Shown piece after piece: positions 17,064-24,715 of a DNA stretch of 64,000 nt (its first letter is position 1; each line of letters begins with the position of its first letter). The notes under the pieces were generated by a model. It saw only the letters and a program-made list of their open reading frames with translations, had not been told where the DNA came from and searched no databases. The stretch lies in contig JAVEWG010000010.1 of the NCBI GenBank assembly GCA_034004685.1, positions 1-64,000 on the forward strand, written 5' to 3'. The position numbers and the translations under genes are program-made. This DNA comes from JAEUNX01 sp034004685 (GTDB lineage: Bacteria; Pseudomonadota; Gammaproteobacteria; Burkholderiales; Rhodocyclaceae).

Positions 17064-18533
17064 TTACAGGGAAGCCAGCAGGCTGTAAGCACACAGGGAC
17101 ATGAGGTACTGGGGCATCAAGCCAAGGGCGGCAATGGCCAGGCCATTGGCGGAAAGTAGCACCCGCATGTCCGGCGTGGCGGCGATGGGCGCGTTGTCCA
17201 GGGGCTCGTCGAAGTACATGACCTTTACCACCCGCAGATAGTAGAAAGCCCCGACCAAGGACATGATCACAGCCAGGACCGCCAGCCACAGATAGCCGGC
17301 AGCCACCACAGCTTGAAGCACCGAGAGCTTGGCGAAGAAGCCGATGAAGAAGGGAATGCCCGCCATGGAGAACATGACAATCATCATCATCCCGGCAAAC
17401 CAGGGGCTGCGCTTGTTGAGCCCCTTGAAGTCGTCGATGTTCTCGGCCTCGAATCCAGCCCGGGACATCAGCACGATCATGCCGAAGGCGGCCAAGCTCA
17501 TGAGCACGTAGGAAATGGCATAGAACATGGCCGAGCTGTAGGCATTCAGGGCGAAATGCCGATCCCCTTCCACAACGCCGCTGAGCAGGCCCAGCAGCAT
17601 GAAGCCCATGTGGGAGATGCCGGAATAGGCCAGCATCCGCTTCAAATTGCTCTGGGCGATGGCAGCCAGATTACCAAGCACCAAGGACAGCACCGCCATG
17701 AAGACGAGCATGGACTGCCACTGGTCCGACAGTTCGAACATGCCATTCACCAGAAGCCGCATGGCCATGGCGAAACCGGCCAGTTTCGGGGCCCCCGCGA
17801 TCAGCAGGGTCACGGCGGAAGGGGCTCCGTGATAGACATCGGGCACCCACATGTGAAAGGGAACCACCCCCAGCTTGAAGGCCAGGCCCGCCACGATGAA
17901 CACCAGGCCGAAGAGCAGCACCTGGGTGTTGGCAGATTGCTGGTAGATGGCCTGGGCGATACCGCCCAACTCAAGACTGCCGGTAGCGCCATAGATCATG
18001 GACATGCCGTACAGCAGCAGACCGGAAGCCAAGGCCCCCAGAACGAAATATTTCATGGCCGCTTCGGTGGAGCGGGCCGAATCGCGATCCAGGGCCACCA
18101 GGCCATAAAGGGAAAGACTGAGCAGTTCCAAACCGATGTAAAGGCTGACGAAATGGCTGGCCGTCACCATCACCATCATCCCCAAGGTGGCGTACAGGGC
18201 GAGCAGGTAGTACTCCGGCTTGTCCATGTCCCGATCAGCCAGGTATCCGCGCCCGTAAAGAAGCGCGATCCCCACGGCGAAATAGATCATCAGCTTGAGG
18301 AAGTCCCCCATCAGGTCATCCACATACATGTTGCTGAAGGAGGTCACCACCTGGCCATCCATGGTCAGCAGCGTGACGCAGGCAGCCCCCAGAAGGGTGG
18401 CCTGGGTGAGCCAGTAAGCCACTGCACGGGAGGCCGAGCCTGTAAAGAGCGTCACAAGCAGGATGACGAGAGACATCCCCGCGACAAACATCTCTGCGGC
18501 TGCGGGGTAAAAATCGGGAAGGACAAAGTTCAT
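17064..18533 (-). CDS. nuoN: NADH-quinone oxidoreductase subunit N
   Basis: Antiporter-like membrane subunit of complex I, 489 residues with about 14 helices. Conserved features are the charged pair in YIGLELLSLSLYGLVAL (Glu in TM5), FKLGVVPFHMWVPDVYHGAP (key Lys and the HMWxPDVY signature) and SNLKRMLAYSGISHMGF (Lys of TM8 and the broken helix). It carries part of the proton-pumping path in the membrane arm. It is the last gene of the nuo operon, 35 bases after nuoM and just before a strong terminator. Confidence 0.97.
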   Translation of the reverse strand: MNFVLPDFYPAAAEMFVAGMSLVILLVTLFTGSASRAVAYWLTQATLLGAACVTLLTMDGQVVTSFSNMYVDDLMGDFLKLMIYFAVGIALLYGRGYLADRDMDKPEYYLLALYATLGMMVMVTASHFVSLYIGLELLSLSLYGLVALDRDSARSTEAAMKYFVLGALASGLLLYGMSMIYGATGSLELGGIAQAIYQQSANTQVLLFGLVFIVAGLAFKLGVVPFHMWVPDVYHGAPSAVTLLIAGAPKLAGFAMAMRLLVNGMFELSDQWQSMLVFMAVLSLVLGNLAAIAQSNLKRMLAYSGISHMGFMLLGLLSGVVEGDRHFALNAYSSAMFYAISYVLMSLAAFGMIVLMSRAGFEAENIDDFKGLNKRSPWFAGMMMIVMFSMAGIPFFIGFFAKLSVLQAVVAAGYLWLAVLAVIMSLVGAFYYLRVVKVMYFDEPLDNAPIAATPDMRVLLSANGLAIAALGLMPQYLMSLCAYSLLASL

Positions 18534-18568
18534 CGTCGGACCAATCCGTCAAAGAGTTCGGATGCTGC

Positions 18569-20050
18569 TCAGAGTTTGCTCGCAGCCACGTGCCGGAGAA
18601 GTTCCTCCACGGAGGCATGCATCACCTCGGTAAAGGGGTAGGGATACAGGCCCATGGCAATGACACAGACCGCCAGCACTCCAAGGAACAGGAATTCCCG
18701 CCCATTGATGTCCTGCAGTTCGGCCACATGGGCATTGCCGACGGCGCCGAACACCACGCGCTTGTACATCCATAAGGTGTAGGCAGCACCCAGAATCAGG
18801 GTGGTCGCAGCCGCGAAAGCAACCCAGAAGTTGTATTGGACCGCTCCCAAGGCAACCATGAATTCACCCACGAAACCACTGGTCCCCGGCAAGCCGGCGT
18901 TGGCCATGGCAAACAGCATGAAGAAGGCAGCAAACTTGGGCATGGTGTTGACCACACCGCCGTAGTCCGCGATCTGCCGGCTGTGCATGCGGTCGTACAG
19001 GACACCGATGCACAGGAACATGGCCCCGGATACGAAGCCGTGGGAAATCATCTGCACCAAGGCGCCTTCAATCCCCAGGGGATTGAGCATGAAGAAGCCC
19101 AGGGTCACAAACCCCATGTGGGAAATCGACGAATAGGCCACCAGCTTCTTCATGTCGGTCTGAGCCAGGGCCACAAACCCGATATATACCACCGCGACCA
19201 GCGACAGACCGATGACCACCGGCGCCATGGCCTGAGCGGCATCCGGCGCGATGGGCAGGGAAAACCGCAGGAAGCCGTAAGCACCAAGCTTCAGGGCGAT
19301 GGCGGCCAGTACCACCGAACCCCCGGTGGGGGCTTCCACGTGGGCATCCGGCAGCCAGGTATGCACCGGCCACATGGGCACCTTCACCGCGAAAGAGGCG
19401 AACAGGGCCCAGAACACCAGGGTCTGGGGCGTCATGTCCAGCTTGAGCCCGTGCCAGTCCAGAATGTTGAAGCTTCCCCCCGCCTCCATGAAGAGGTAAA
19501 GGAAGGCAACCAGCATCAACAGGGAACCGGCCAGGGTGTAGAGGAAGAACTTGAAGGCCGCATAGACCCGGTTGGCACCGCCCCAGATACCGATGATCAG
19601 GTACAGCGGGATCAGGGAGGCCTCGAAGAAGACATAGAACAGCACCCCGTCCAGGGCGCTGAAAATCCCGTTCAACAAACCCGACATGATCAGGAAGGCC
19701 GCCATGTACTGGGCCACCTTCTCCTGAACGACTTCCCACCCGGCGATGACCACCATGATGGTGATGAAGCTGTTGAGCAGCAGGAACAGGATCGAGATCC
19801 CGTCCACCCCCAAGTAGTAATTGATGTTGAAGCGCGGGATCCACTCCTTCAGTTCGACAAACTGCATCCCCGCCTGGGTTACGTCAAAACCCATGTAGAG
19901 CGGAATGGTCACGACGAAACCCGCCACCGCCACCACCAGAGCAATGATCCGGGCCAGAGGCGCGTTTCGGTCGGAACCCGTGGCAAGGGTAAATAAGCCA
20001 CCCAGGATCGGAATCCAGATCGCCAGACTTAGAAGAGGAATACCCGTCAT
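18569..20050 (-). CDS. nuoM: NADH-quinone oxidoreductase subunit M
   Basis: Antiporter-like membrane subunit of complex I, about 493 residues and 14 predicted helices. Signatures: FYVFFEASLIPLYLIIGIWG (essential Glu), VKVPMWPVHTWLPDAHVEAP (Lys and the TWLPDAH signature) and TDMKKLVAYSSISHMGF. A GTG two codons upstream (20056) could also start the frame, but GGA is 8 bases before the ATG at 20050 and only 2 before the GTG, so the ATG is chosen. It follows nuoL by about 75 bases. Confidence 0.97.
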   Translation of the reverse strand: MTGIPLLSLAIWIPILGGLFTLATGSDRNAPLARIIALVVAVAGFVVTIPLYMGFDVTQAGMQFVELKEWIPRFNINYYLGVDGISILFLLLNSFITIMVVIAGWEVVQEKVAQYMAAFLIMSGLLNGIFSALDGVLFYVFFEASLIPLYLIIGIWGGANRVYAAFKFFLYTLAGSLLMLVAFLYLFMEAGGSFNILDWHGLKLDMTPQTLVFWALFASFAVKVPMWPVHTWLPDAHVEAPTGGSVVLAAIALKLGAYGFLRFSLPIAPDAAQAMAPVVIGLSLVAVVYIGFVALAQTDMKKLVAYSSISHMGFVTLGFFMLNPLGIEGALVQMISHGFVSGAMFLCIGVLYDRMHSRQIADYGGVVNTMPKFAAFFMLFAMANAGLPGTSGFVGEFMVALGAVQYNFWVAFAAATTLILGAAYTLWMYKRVVFGAVGNAHVAELQDINGREFLFLGVLAVCVIAMGLYPYPFTEVMHASVEELLRHVAASKL

Positions 20051-20125
20051 CGTCACTATCCGTTCGATGCGCCGTGTGTGGCGCGAAAATTACTCAAATC
20101 CGAGGAAACCCGACTACACCCACGC

Positions 20126-22144
20126 TCAGCCACGCCCGAACCAAAAGGTCAGCAGAATGAACAGGCCAATGATCATGGTGAAGGCGTACTGATAAATATG
20201 GCCGGTCTGGAACAGTCGCGACATCTGGGCAACCAATCCCACCACACGAACGCCACCATTGATGACCACCCCGTCGATCAGACCTTGATCGCCACCCTTC
20301 CACAATCCCTTGCCCAGCAGGCGAGCGCCGCCCGCGAAGAAGATCTCATTGAAGCGGTCGAAGTAATACTTGTTCTCCAGCAGCGTATGGATGGGCCGGA
20401 AAGTCCGCTGGATCGCTGCCGGAATGTCTGGACGCACCAGGTAGAAGAACCCAGCCACCGCCACGCCTGCCATCGCCAGGAAGAACGGCAGGGAAGTGAA
20501 ACCATGGACCGCCATCGCCACGGCACCGTGGAACTCGTGGCTCAACTCGGCCATGGCCGGATGTGATTCCGCCACGTGGATGACGCCCTTGAACCATTCA
20601 CCAAACAACATCGGTTCGATGGTCAGGAAACCAATAGCTACGGAGGGGATCGCCAGCAGGACCAAGGGCACGGTCACTACCCAGGGGGATTCGTGAGGCT
20701 TCTGTCCTGGCGCCAGTCCGTGGTGGTGATCGTCCGAGGGCTCTTCGTCATCATGGTCGCCGTGATGTTCCCCGTGGGTCTCGTGCCCAAAACGCTCCTT
20801 GCCATGGAAGACCAGGAAATACATCCGGAACGAATAGAACGCCGTCACGAAGACCCCCACGATCACACAGAAATAGGCGTATTCCGCGCCGGGGAGATGG
20901 GAGGCATGCACCGCCTCGATGATGGAATCCTTGGAATAGAAGCCGGACAGGAAGGGGAAACCGATCAGGGCCAGGGAGCCAAGCAGGGAGGTAATCCAGG
21001 TGAGGGGCATGTATTTCCACAGCCCGCCCATATTGCGCATGTCCTGATCGTGATGCATCCCGATGATCACCGAGCCGGCGCCCAGGAACAGCAGCGCCTT
21101 GAAAAAGGCATGGGTCATAAGGTGGAACACCGCGGCCGAGTAGGCGGAAACCCCAAGAGCCACCGTCATGTATCCCAACTGGGACAAGGTGGAATAGGCC
21201 ACCACCCGCTTGATGTCGTTCTGTACGATGCCCAGGAACCCCATGAACAGGGCCGTGGTGGCACCAATCACCAGCACGAAGGACAAAGCCGCGTCGGACA
21301 GCTCGAACAGAGGCGACATCCGCGCCACCATGAAGATACCGGCCGTCACCATGGTGGCGGCGTGAATCAGGGCGGAAATGGGGGTCGGACCTTCCATCGA
21401 GTCCGGCAGCCAGACATGCAAGGGAACCTGGGCCGATTTGCCCATGGCGCCGATGAACAGGCAGACGCAGATGGCTGTGATCATCGGCCAGCCGGTATAA
21501 GGCATTTCCATGCTCGCCAGATCACCCGCCTTGGCGAAAACTTCGGCGTAATTCAGGCTGCCGGCGTAAGCCGCCACCAGACCAATCCCCAGCAAGAAGC
21601 CAAAATCACCGACCCGATTGACGAGAAAGGCCTTGAGGTTGGCGTAAATCGCGGTGGGCCGGGTGTACCAGAAGCCAATCAAAAGGTAGGAGACCAGACC
21701 GACGGCTTCCCATCCGAAGAAGAGCTGGACGAAGTTGTTCGACATCACCAGCATCAGCATGGAGAAGGTAAACAACGAGATATAGCTGAAGAAACGCTGG
21801 TAACCGGGATCTTCGTGCATGTAACCGATGGTGTAGAGGTGCACCATCAGGGACACGAAGGTCACCACGATCATCATCATTACGGTAAGGGAGTCGATCA
21901 GGAAGCCGACTTCAAACTTCAGGCCGCCGCTCACCATCCAGGTGTACACGGTGCCGTTGAAGGTGTTGCCCGCTGCCACGTCCTGATAGATCAGGATGGA
22001 GGCCGCCAGCGCTGTCGCCACCCCAAGAATCGTCACCACGTGGGCACCGCTACGCCCGATCGTCTTCCCGAACAACCCCGCCAGGATCGCGCCTGCCAGG
22101 GGCGCCAGGGGCACCAGGAGATACAGAAGTTGCATGTCAGTCAT
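20126..22144 (-). CDS. nuoL: NADH-quinone oxidoreductase subunit L
   Basis: Distal proton-pumping subunit of complex I, 672 residues. It has the antiporter core with NNFVQLFFGWEAVGLVSYLL (TM5 Glu), KSAQVPLHVWLPDSMEGPTP (Lys and the HVWLPDSMEGPTP signature) and NDIKRVVAYSTLSQLGYM, then the long C-terminal section that includes the lateral helix and a final anchor. A His/Asp/Glu-rich loop around residues 450-480 (HETHGEHHGDHDDEEPSDDH) is an unusual acidic, potentially metal-binding cytoplasmic insertion before the lateral helix; similar His-rich loops occur in some beta- and gammaproteobacterial NuoL. It starts 12 bases after nuoK. Confidence 0.97.
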   Translation of the reverse strand: MTDMQLLYLLVPLAPLAGAILAGLFGKTIGRSGAHVVTILGVATALAASILIYQDVAAGNTFNGTVYTWMVSGGLKFEVGFLIDSLTVMMMIVVTFVSLMVHLYTIGYMHEDPGYQRFFSYISLFTFSMLMLVMSNNFVQLFFGWEAVGLVSYLLIGFWYTRPTAIYANLKAFLVNRVGDFGFLLGIGLVAAYAGSLNYAEVFAKAGDLASMEMPYTGWPMITAICVCLFIGAMGKSAQVPLHVWLPDSMEGPTPISALIHAATMVTAGIFMVARMSPLFELSDAALSFVLVIGATTALFMGFLGIVQNDIKRVVAYSTLSQLGYMTVALGVSAYSAAVFHLMTHAFFKALLFLGAGSVIIGMHHDQDMRNMGGLWKYMPLTWITSLLGSLALIGFPFLSGFYSKDSIIEAVHASHLPGAEYAYFCVIVGVFVTAFYSFRMYFLVFHGKERFGHETHGEHHGDHDDEEPSDDHHHGLAPGQKPHESPWVVTVPLVLLAIPSVAIGFLTIEPMLFGEWFKGVIHVAESHPAMAELSHEFHGAVAMAVHGFTSLPFFLAMAGVAVAGFFYLVRPDIPAAIQRTFRPIHTLLENKYYFDRFNEIFFAGGARLLGKGLWKGGDQGLIDGVVINGGVRVVGLVAQMSRLFQTGHIYQYAFTMIIGLFILLTFWFGRG

Positions 22145-22156
22145 CGCGCTGGTTCC

Positions 22157-22462
22157 TTAACCCTTGAGGCTGTCCAGATCATCCACATGGATGGTGCGCA
22201 AATTGCGGAAGAGCACCACTAGGATCGCGAGGCCGATCGCCGATTCGGCGGCGGCCACGGTGAGAATGAAGAACACGAAGATCTGACCGGACAAATCCCC
22301 CAGGTAATGGGAGAAGGCCACGAAGTTCAGATTGACCGCGAGGAGCATCAGCTCGATCGCCATCAGCAGGACAATGAGATTCTTCCGGTTAAGGAAGATC
22401 CCGACGATGCTGATAGCAAACAGCGCCGCTCCCAGGATCAGGTAATGGGACAAGGACAGCAT
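22157..22462 (-). CDS. nuoK: NADH-quinone oxidoreductase subunit K
   Basis: Small membrane subunit of complex I, 101 residues with three helices, homologous to MrpC/ND4L. The two membrane glutamates needed for proton movement are visible in LLMAIELMLLAVNLNFVAF and TVAAAESAIGLAILV. The protein begins LSHYLILGAALFAISIVGIF, as usual for the family. Length is exactly typical. It lies between nuoJ and nuoL. Confidence 0.97.
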   Translation of the reverse strand: MLSLSHYLILGAALFAISIVGIFLNRKNLIVLLMAIELMLLAVNLNFVAFSHYLGDLSGQIFVFFILTVAAAESAIGLAILVVLFRNLRTIHVDDLDSLKG

Positions 22463-22527
22463 GAATGACTCCCTGAGTACGAGAAGACCGCCGGGCGCTG
22501 ATGACGCCTGGCCGGCTCCGCGAGTTC

Positions 22528-23130
22528 TTATTCTTTCTCGGCCGGCATCGACACGATGGTCAGCCGATCATTGCGCTTCACCGCGATCTGTTCGGCCGGA
22601 TCGATTGCCCGGATGTTCTGGCGCTTGCGCAAGGTCAGCGCGACGGCGGCGACCATGGCCACCAACAAGACCAGCGAAGCCAATTCAAACGGATAGACGT
22701 AGTCGGTGTAGAGCAGCCGCCCAAGCTCCCGGGTATTGCTGGCCTCCGCTGACAGTGGCGGCGGCTCCGGCAGGGCCCCCAGGCCGAAATAATCACCGCC
22801 GACCACCAGCACCATTTCAAACAGGACCACCCCGCCGAGGATGGCGCCGAGGGGCAGATAGCTCCAGAAACCTTCCCGAATGCGGTCGAGGTTGATGTCC
22901 AGCATCATCACCACGAAGAGGAACAGCACCATGACCGCTCCGACGTACACCAGTACCAGGGTGATGGCCAGGAATTCCGCTTGCAGCAACATCCAGATCC
23001 CGCCGGCATTGAAGAACGCCAGGACCAGAAACAGTGCCGCATGCACAGGGTTCCGGGCGGTGATCACCCCCAGTGACGCCAGGAGCATCACTGAACCGAA
23101 CACATAAAATAGCAGGGTCTTGAATTCCAT
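22528..23130 (-). CDS. nuoJ: NADH-quinone oxidoreductase subunit J
   Basis: Membrane subunit of complex I (ND6 homologue), about 200 residues with five helices. LVLVYVGAVMVLFLFVVMML contains the pi-bulge helix that takes part in coupling. The ATG at 23130 gives the usual MEFKTLLFY start; a GTG five codons upstream (23145), preceded by CGGGGAC at good spacing, is an alternative, and the choice is open. The C-terminal tail of about 40 residues is cytoplasmic and charged. It follows nuoI and precedes nuoK. Confidence 0.96.
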   Translation of the reverse strand: MEFKTLLFYVFGSVMLLASLGVITARNPVHAALFLVLAFFNAGGIWMLLQAEFLAITLVLVYVGAVMVLFLFVVMMLDINLDRIREGFWSYLPLGAILGGVVLFEMVLVVGGDYFGLGALPEPPPLSAEASNTRELGRLLYTDYVYPFELASLVLLVAMVAAVALTLRKRQNIRAIDPAEQIAVKRNDRLTIVSMPAEKE

Positions 23131-23169
23131 ATTGAGTGCTTTCACGTCCCCGGCAGGGGAACAGGCTCG

Positions 23170-23655
23170 TCAGCGATAAACAGCCTCAACCTCACGGTCT
23201 TTGGCGATCTGGGCTTCATGGCGATCACCAACGGCGAGAAGCATCTGCTTCGTGTAATAGAGGTCGCCCCGCCGCTCGCCGTGATATTCGAACACCCGGG
23301 TTTCCACGATGGCGTCGACCGGACAGGCCTCCTCGCAAAAACCGCAGAAGATGCACTTGGTCAGATCAATGTCGTACCTGGAGGTACGGCGCGAGCCATC
23401 CTGCCGCTGCTCAGATTCGATGGTGATCGCCATGGCCGGACACACCGCCTCGCAGAGTTTGCAGGCAATGCATCGCTCCTCGCCATTCGGATAGCGCCGA
23501 AGGGCATGAAGTCCCCGAAAACGCGGACTCTGGGGCGTCTTCTCCTCGGGAAACTGGATGGTGATCTTCCGGGCGAACAAATACCTGCCGGTGACGGCCA
23601 GGCCCTTGAACAGTTCCTTCAGGAACAAACTTCCGATGAAATCTCTTGCACCCAT
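23170..23655 (-). CDS. nuoI: NADH-quinone oxidoreductase subunit I, two [4Fe-4S] clusters
   Basis: Ferredoxin-like subunit of the connecting arm of complex I, 161 residues. It holds clusters N6a and N6b through CIACKLCEAVCP and CIFCGFCEEACP and passes electrons from NuoG to NuoB. An amphipathic N-terminal helix (FIGSLFLKELFKGLAVTGRY) packs on the membrane arm. The start 9 bases after the nuoH stop is in line with homologues. Confidence 0.97.
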   Translation of the reverse strand: MGARDFIGSLFLKELFKGLAVTGRYLFARKITIQFPEEKTPQSPRFRGLHALRRYPNGEERCIACKLCEAVCPAMAITIESEQRQDGSRRTSRYDIDLTKCIFCGFCEEACPVDAIVETRVFEYHGERRGDLYYTKQMLLAVGDRHEAQIAKDREVEAVYR

Positions 23656-23665
23656 CCTCAGATCC

Positions 23666-24715
23666 TCAATTCCACAGGGAAAGCGGAGACATCACCCAGA
23701 CAGCCACCACGAGCACCCAGGCCATGGTGATCGGGATGAACACTTTCCAGCCCAAGCGCATGATCTGGTCGTAGCGGAAACGGGGGAAGGTCGCCCGTAC
23801 CCAAAGGAAAACAAACAACAGGAAGGACGTCTTCAGCGCAAGCCAGAGAAATCCGTCGGGCAGGAAACCGACCGGGGAGAGCCACCCGCCCAGGAACAGC
23901 ACGGACGTGAGGATCGAGATCAGAATCATGTTGGCGTACTCACCCAGGAAGAACAGGGCAAATGCCATCCCCGAGTACTCGATCATGTGACCAGCCACGA
24001 TTTCCGACTCGCCTTCCACCACATCGAACGGCGCCCGGTTGGTTTCGGCGATACCGGAAATCAGATACACCAGGAACATCGGCAACAAGGGCAACCAGTT
24101 CCAGCTCAGGAATCCCAAGCCCATGTCGGCAAAGCGCCCTTTACCCTGGCCCAGCACGATATCGGTCAAGTTGAGACTGGCGGAGATCATCAACACGCAA
24201 ACCAGTGCGAAGCCCATGGCCACTTCATAGGACACCATCTGGGCTGCGGCACGCATGCAACCAAGGAAAGCGTACTTGGAGTTGGATGCCCATCCGGAAA
24301 CAATCACGCCATACACTTCGATGGACGTGATCGCCAGCAGCGCCAGCAATCCGGCATTGACGTTGGCAAGCACATAGCCTTCGCTGAAGGGAACCACCGA
24401 CCACACCGCCAGGGACGGCGCCAGCGCTAGAATCGGGCCCAACACATAGAGCCCTTTGTTCGCACCGGAGGGAACGATGACCTCCTTGAACAACAGTTTC
24501 AGAGCGTCGGCGAAAGGCTGCAGCAATCCGGCCGGCCCCACCCGGTTTGGGCCAATGCGAACCTGCATGAAGCCGATGATTTTCCGCTCCGCCAGGGTCA
24601 TGTAAGCCACGCAGAGCATCAGCGGCACCAGAACGGCGACGATCTTGACCAGCGTCCAAACCAGTGGCCAAGCGCTCCCGAAGAAACCTGCGACAGGTTC
24701 GAGCAAACCTTCCAT
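23666..24715 (-). CDS. nuoH: NADH-quinone oxidoreductase subunit H
   Basis: Quinone-site membrane subunit of complex I (ND1), 349 residues with eight helices. AERKIIGFMQVRIGPNRVGP and GIAETNRAPFDVVEGESE are the diagnostic loops; the acidic residues of the second line the channel from the quinone cavity. The start MEGLLEP at 24715 shares one base with the nuoG stop (TGATG), implying coupled translation; the longer open frame upstream lies inside nuoG and is rejected. Confidence 0.97.
   Translation of the reverse strand: MEGLLEPVAGFFGSAWPLVWTLVKIVAVLVPLMLCVAYMTLAERKIIGFMQVRIGPNRVGPAGLLQPFADALKLLFKEVIVPSGANKGLYVLGPILALAPSLAVWSVVPFSEGYVLANVNAGLLALLAITSIEVYGVIVSGWASNSKYAFLGCMRAAAQMVSYEVAMGFALVCVLMISASLNLTDIVLGQGKGRFADMGLGFLSWNWLPLLPMFLVYLISGIAETNRAPFDVVEGESEIVAGHMIEYSGMAFALFFLGEYANMILISILTSVLFLGGWLSPVGFLPDGFLWLALKTSFLLFVFLWVRATFPRFRYDQIMRLGWKVFIPITMAWVLVVAVWVMSPLSLWN

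Noticed and set aside
20576..22222. 548-codon plus-strand open frame across nuoL
   Set aside because: Antisense to nuoL and nuoK, His/Gly/Gln-rich shadow composition with no domain.
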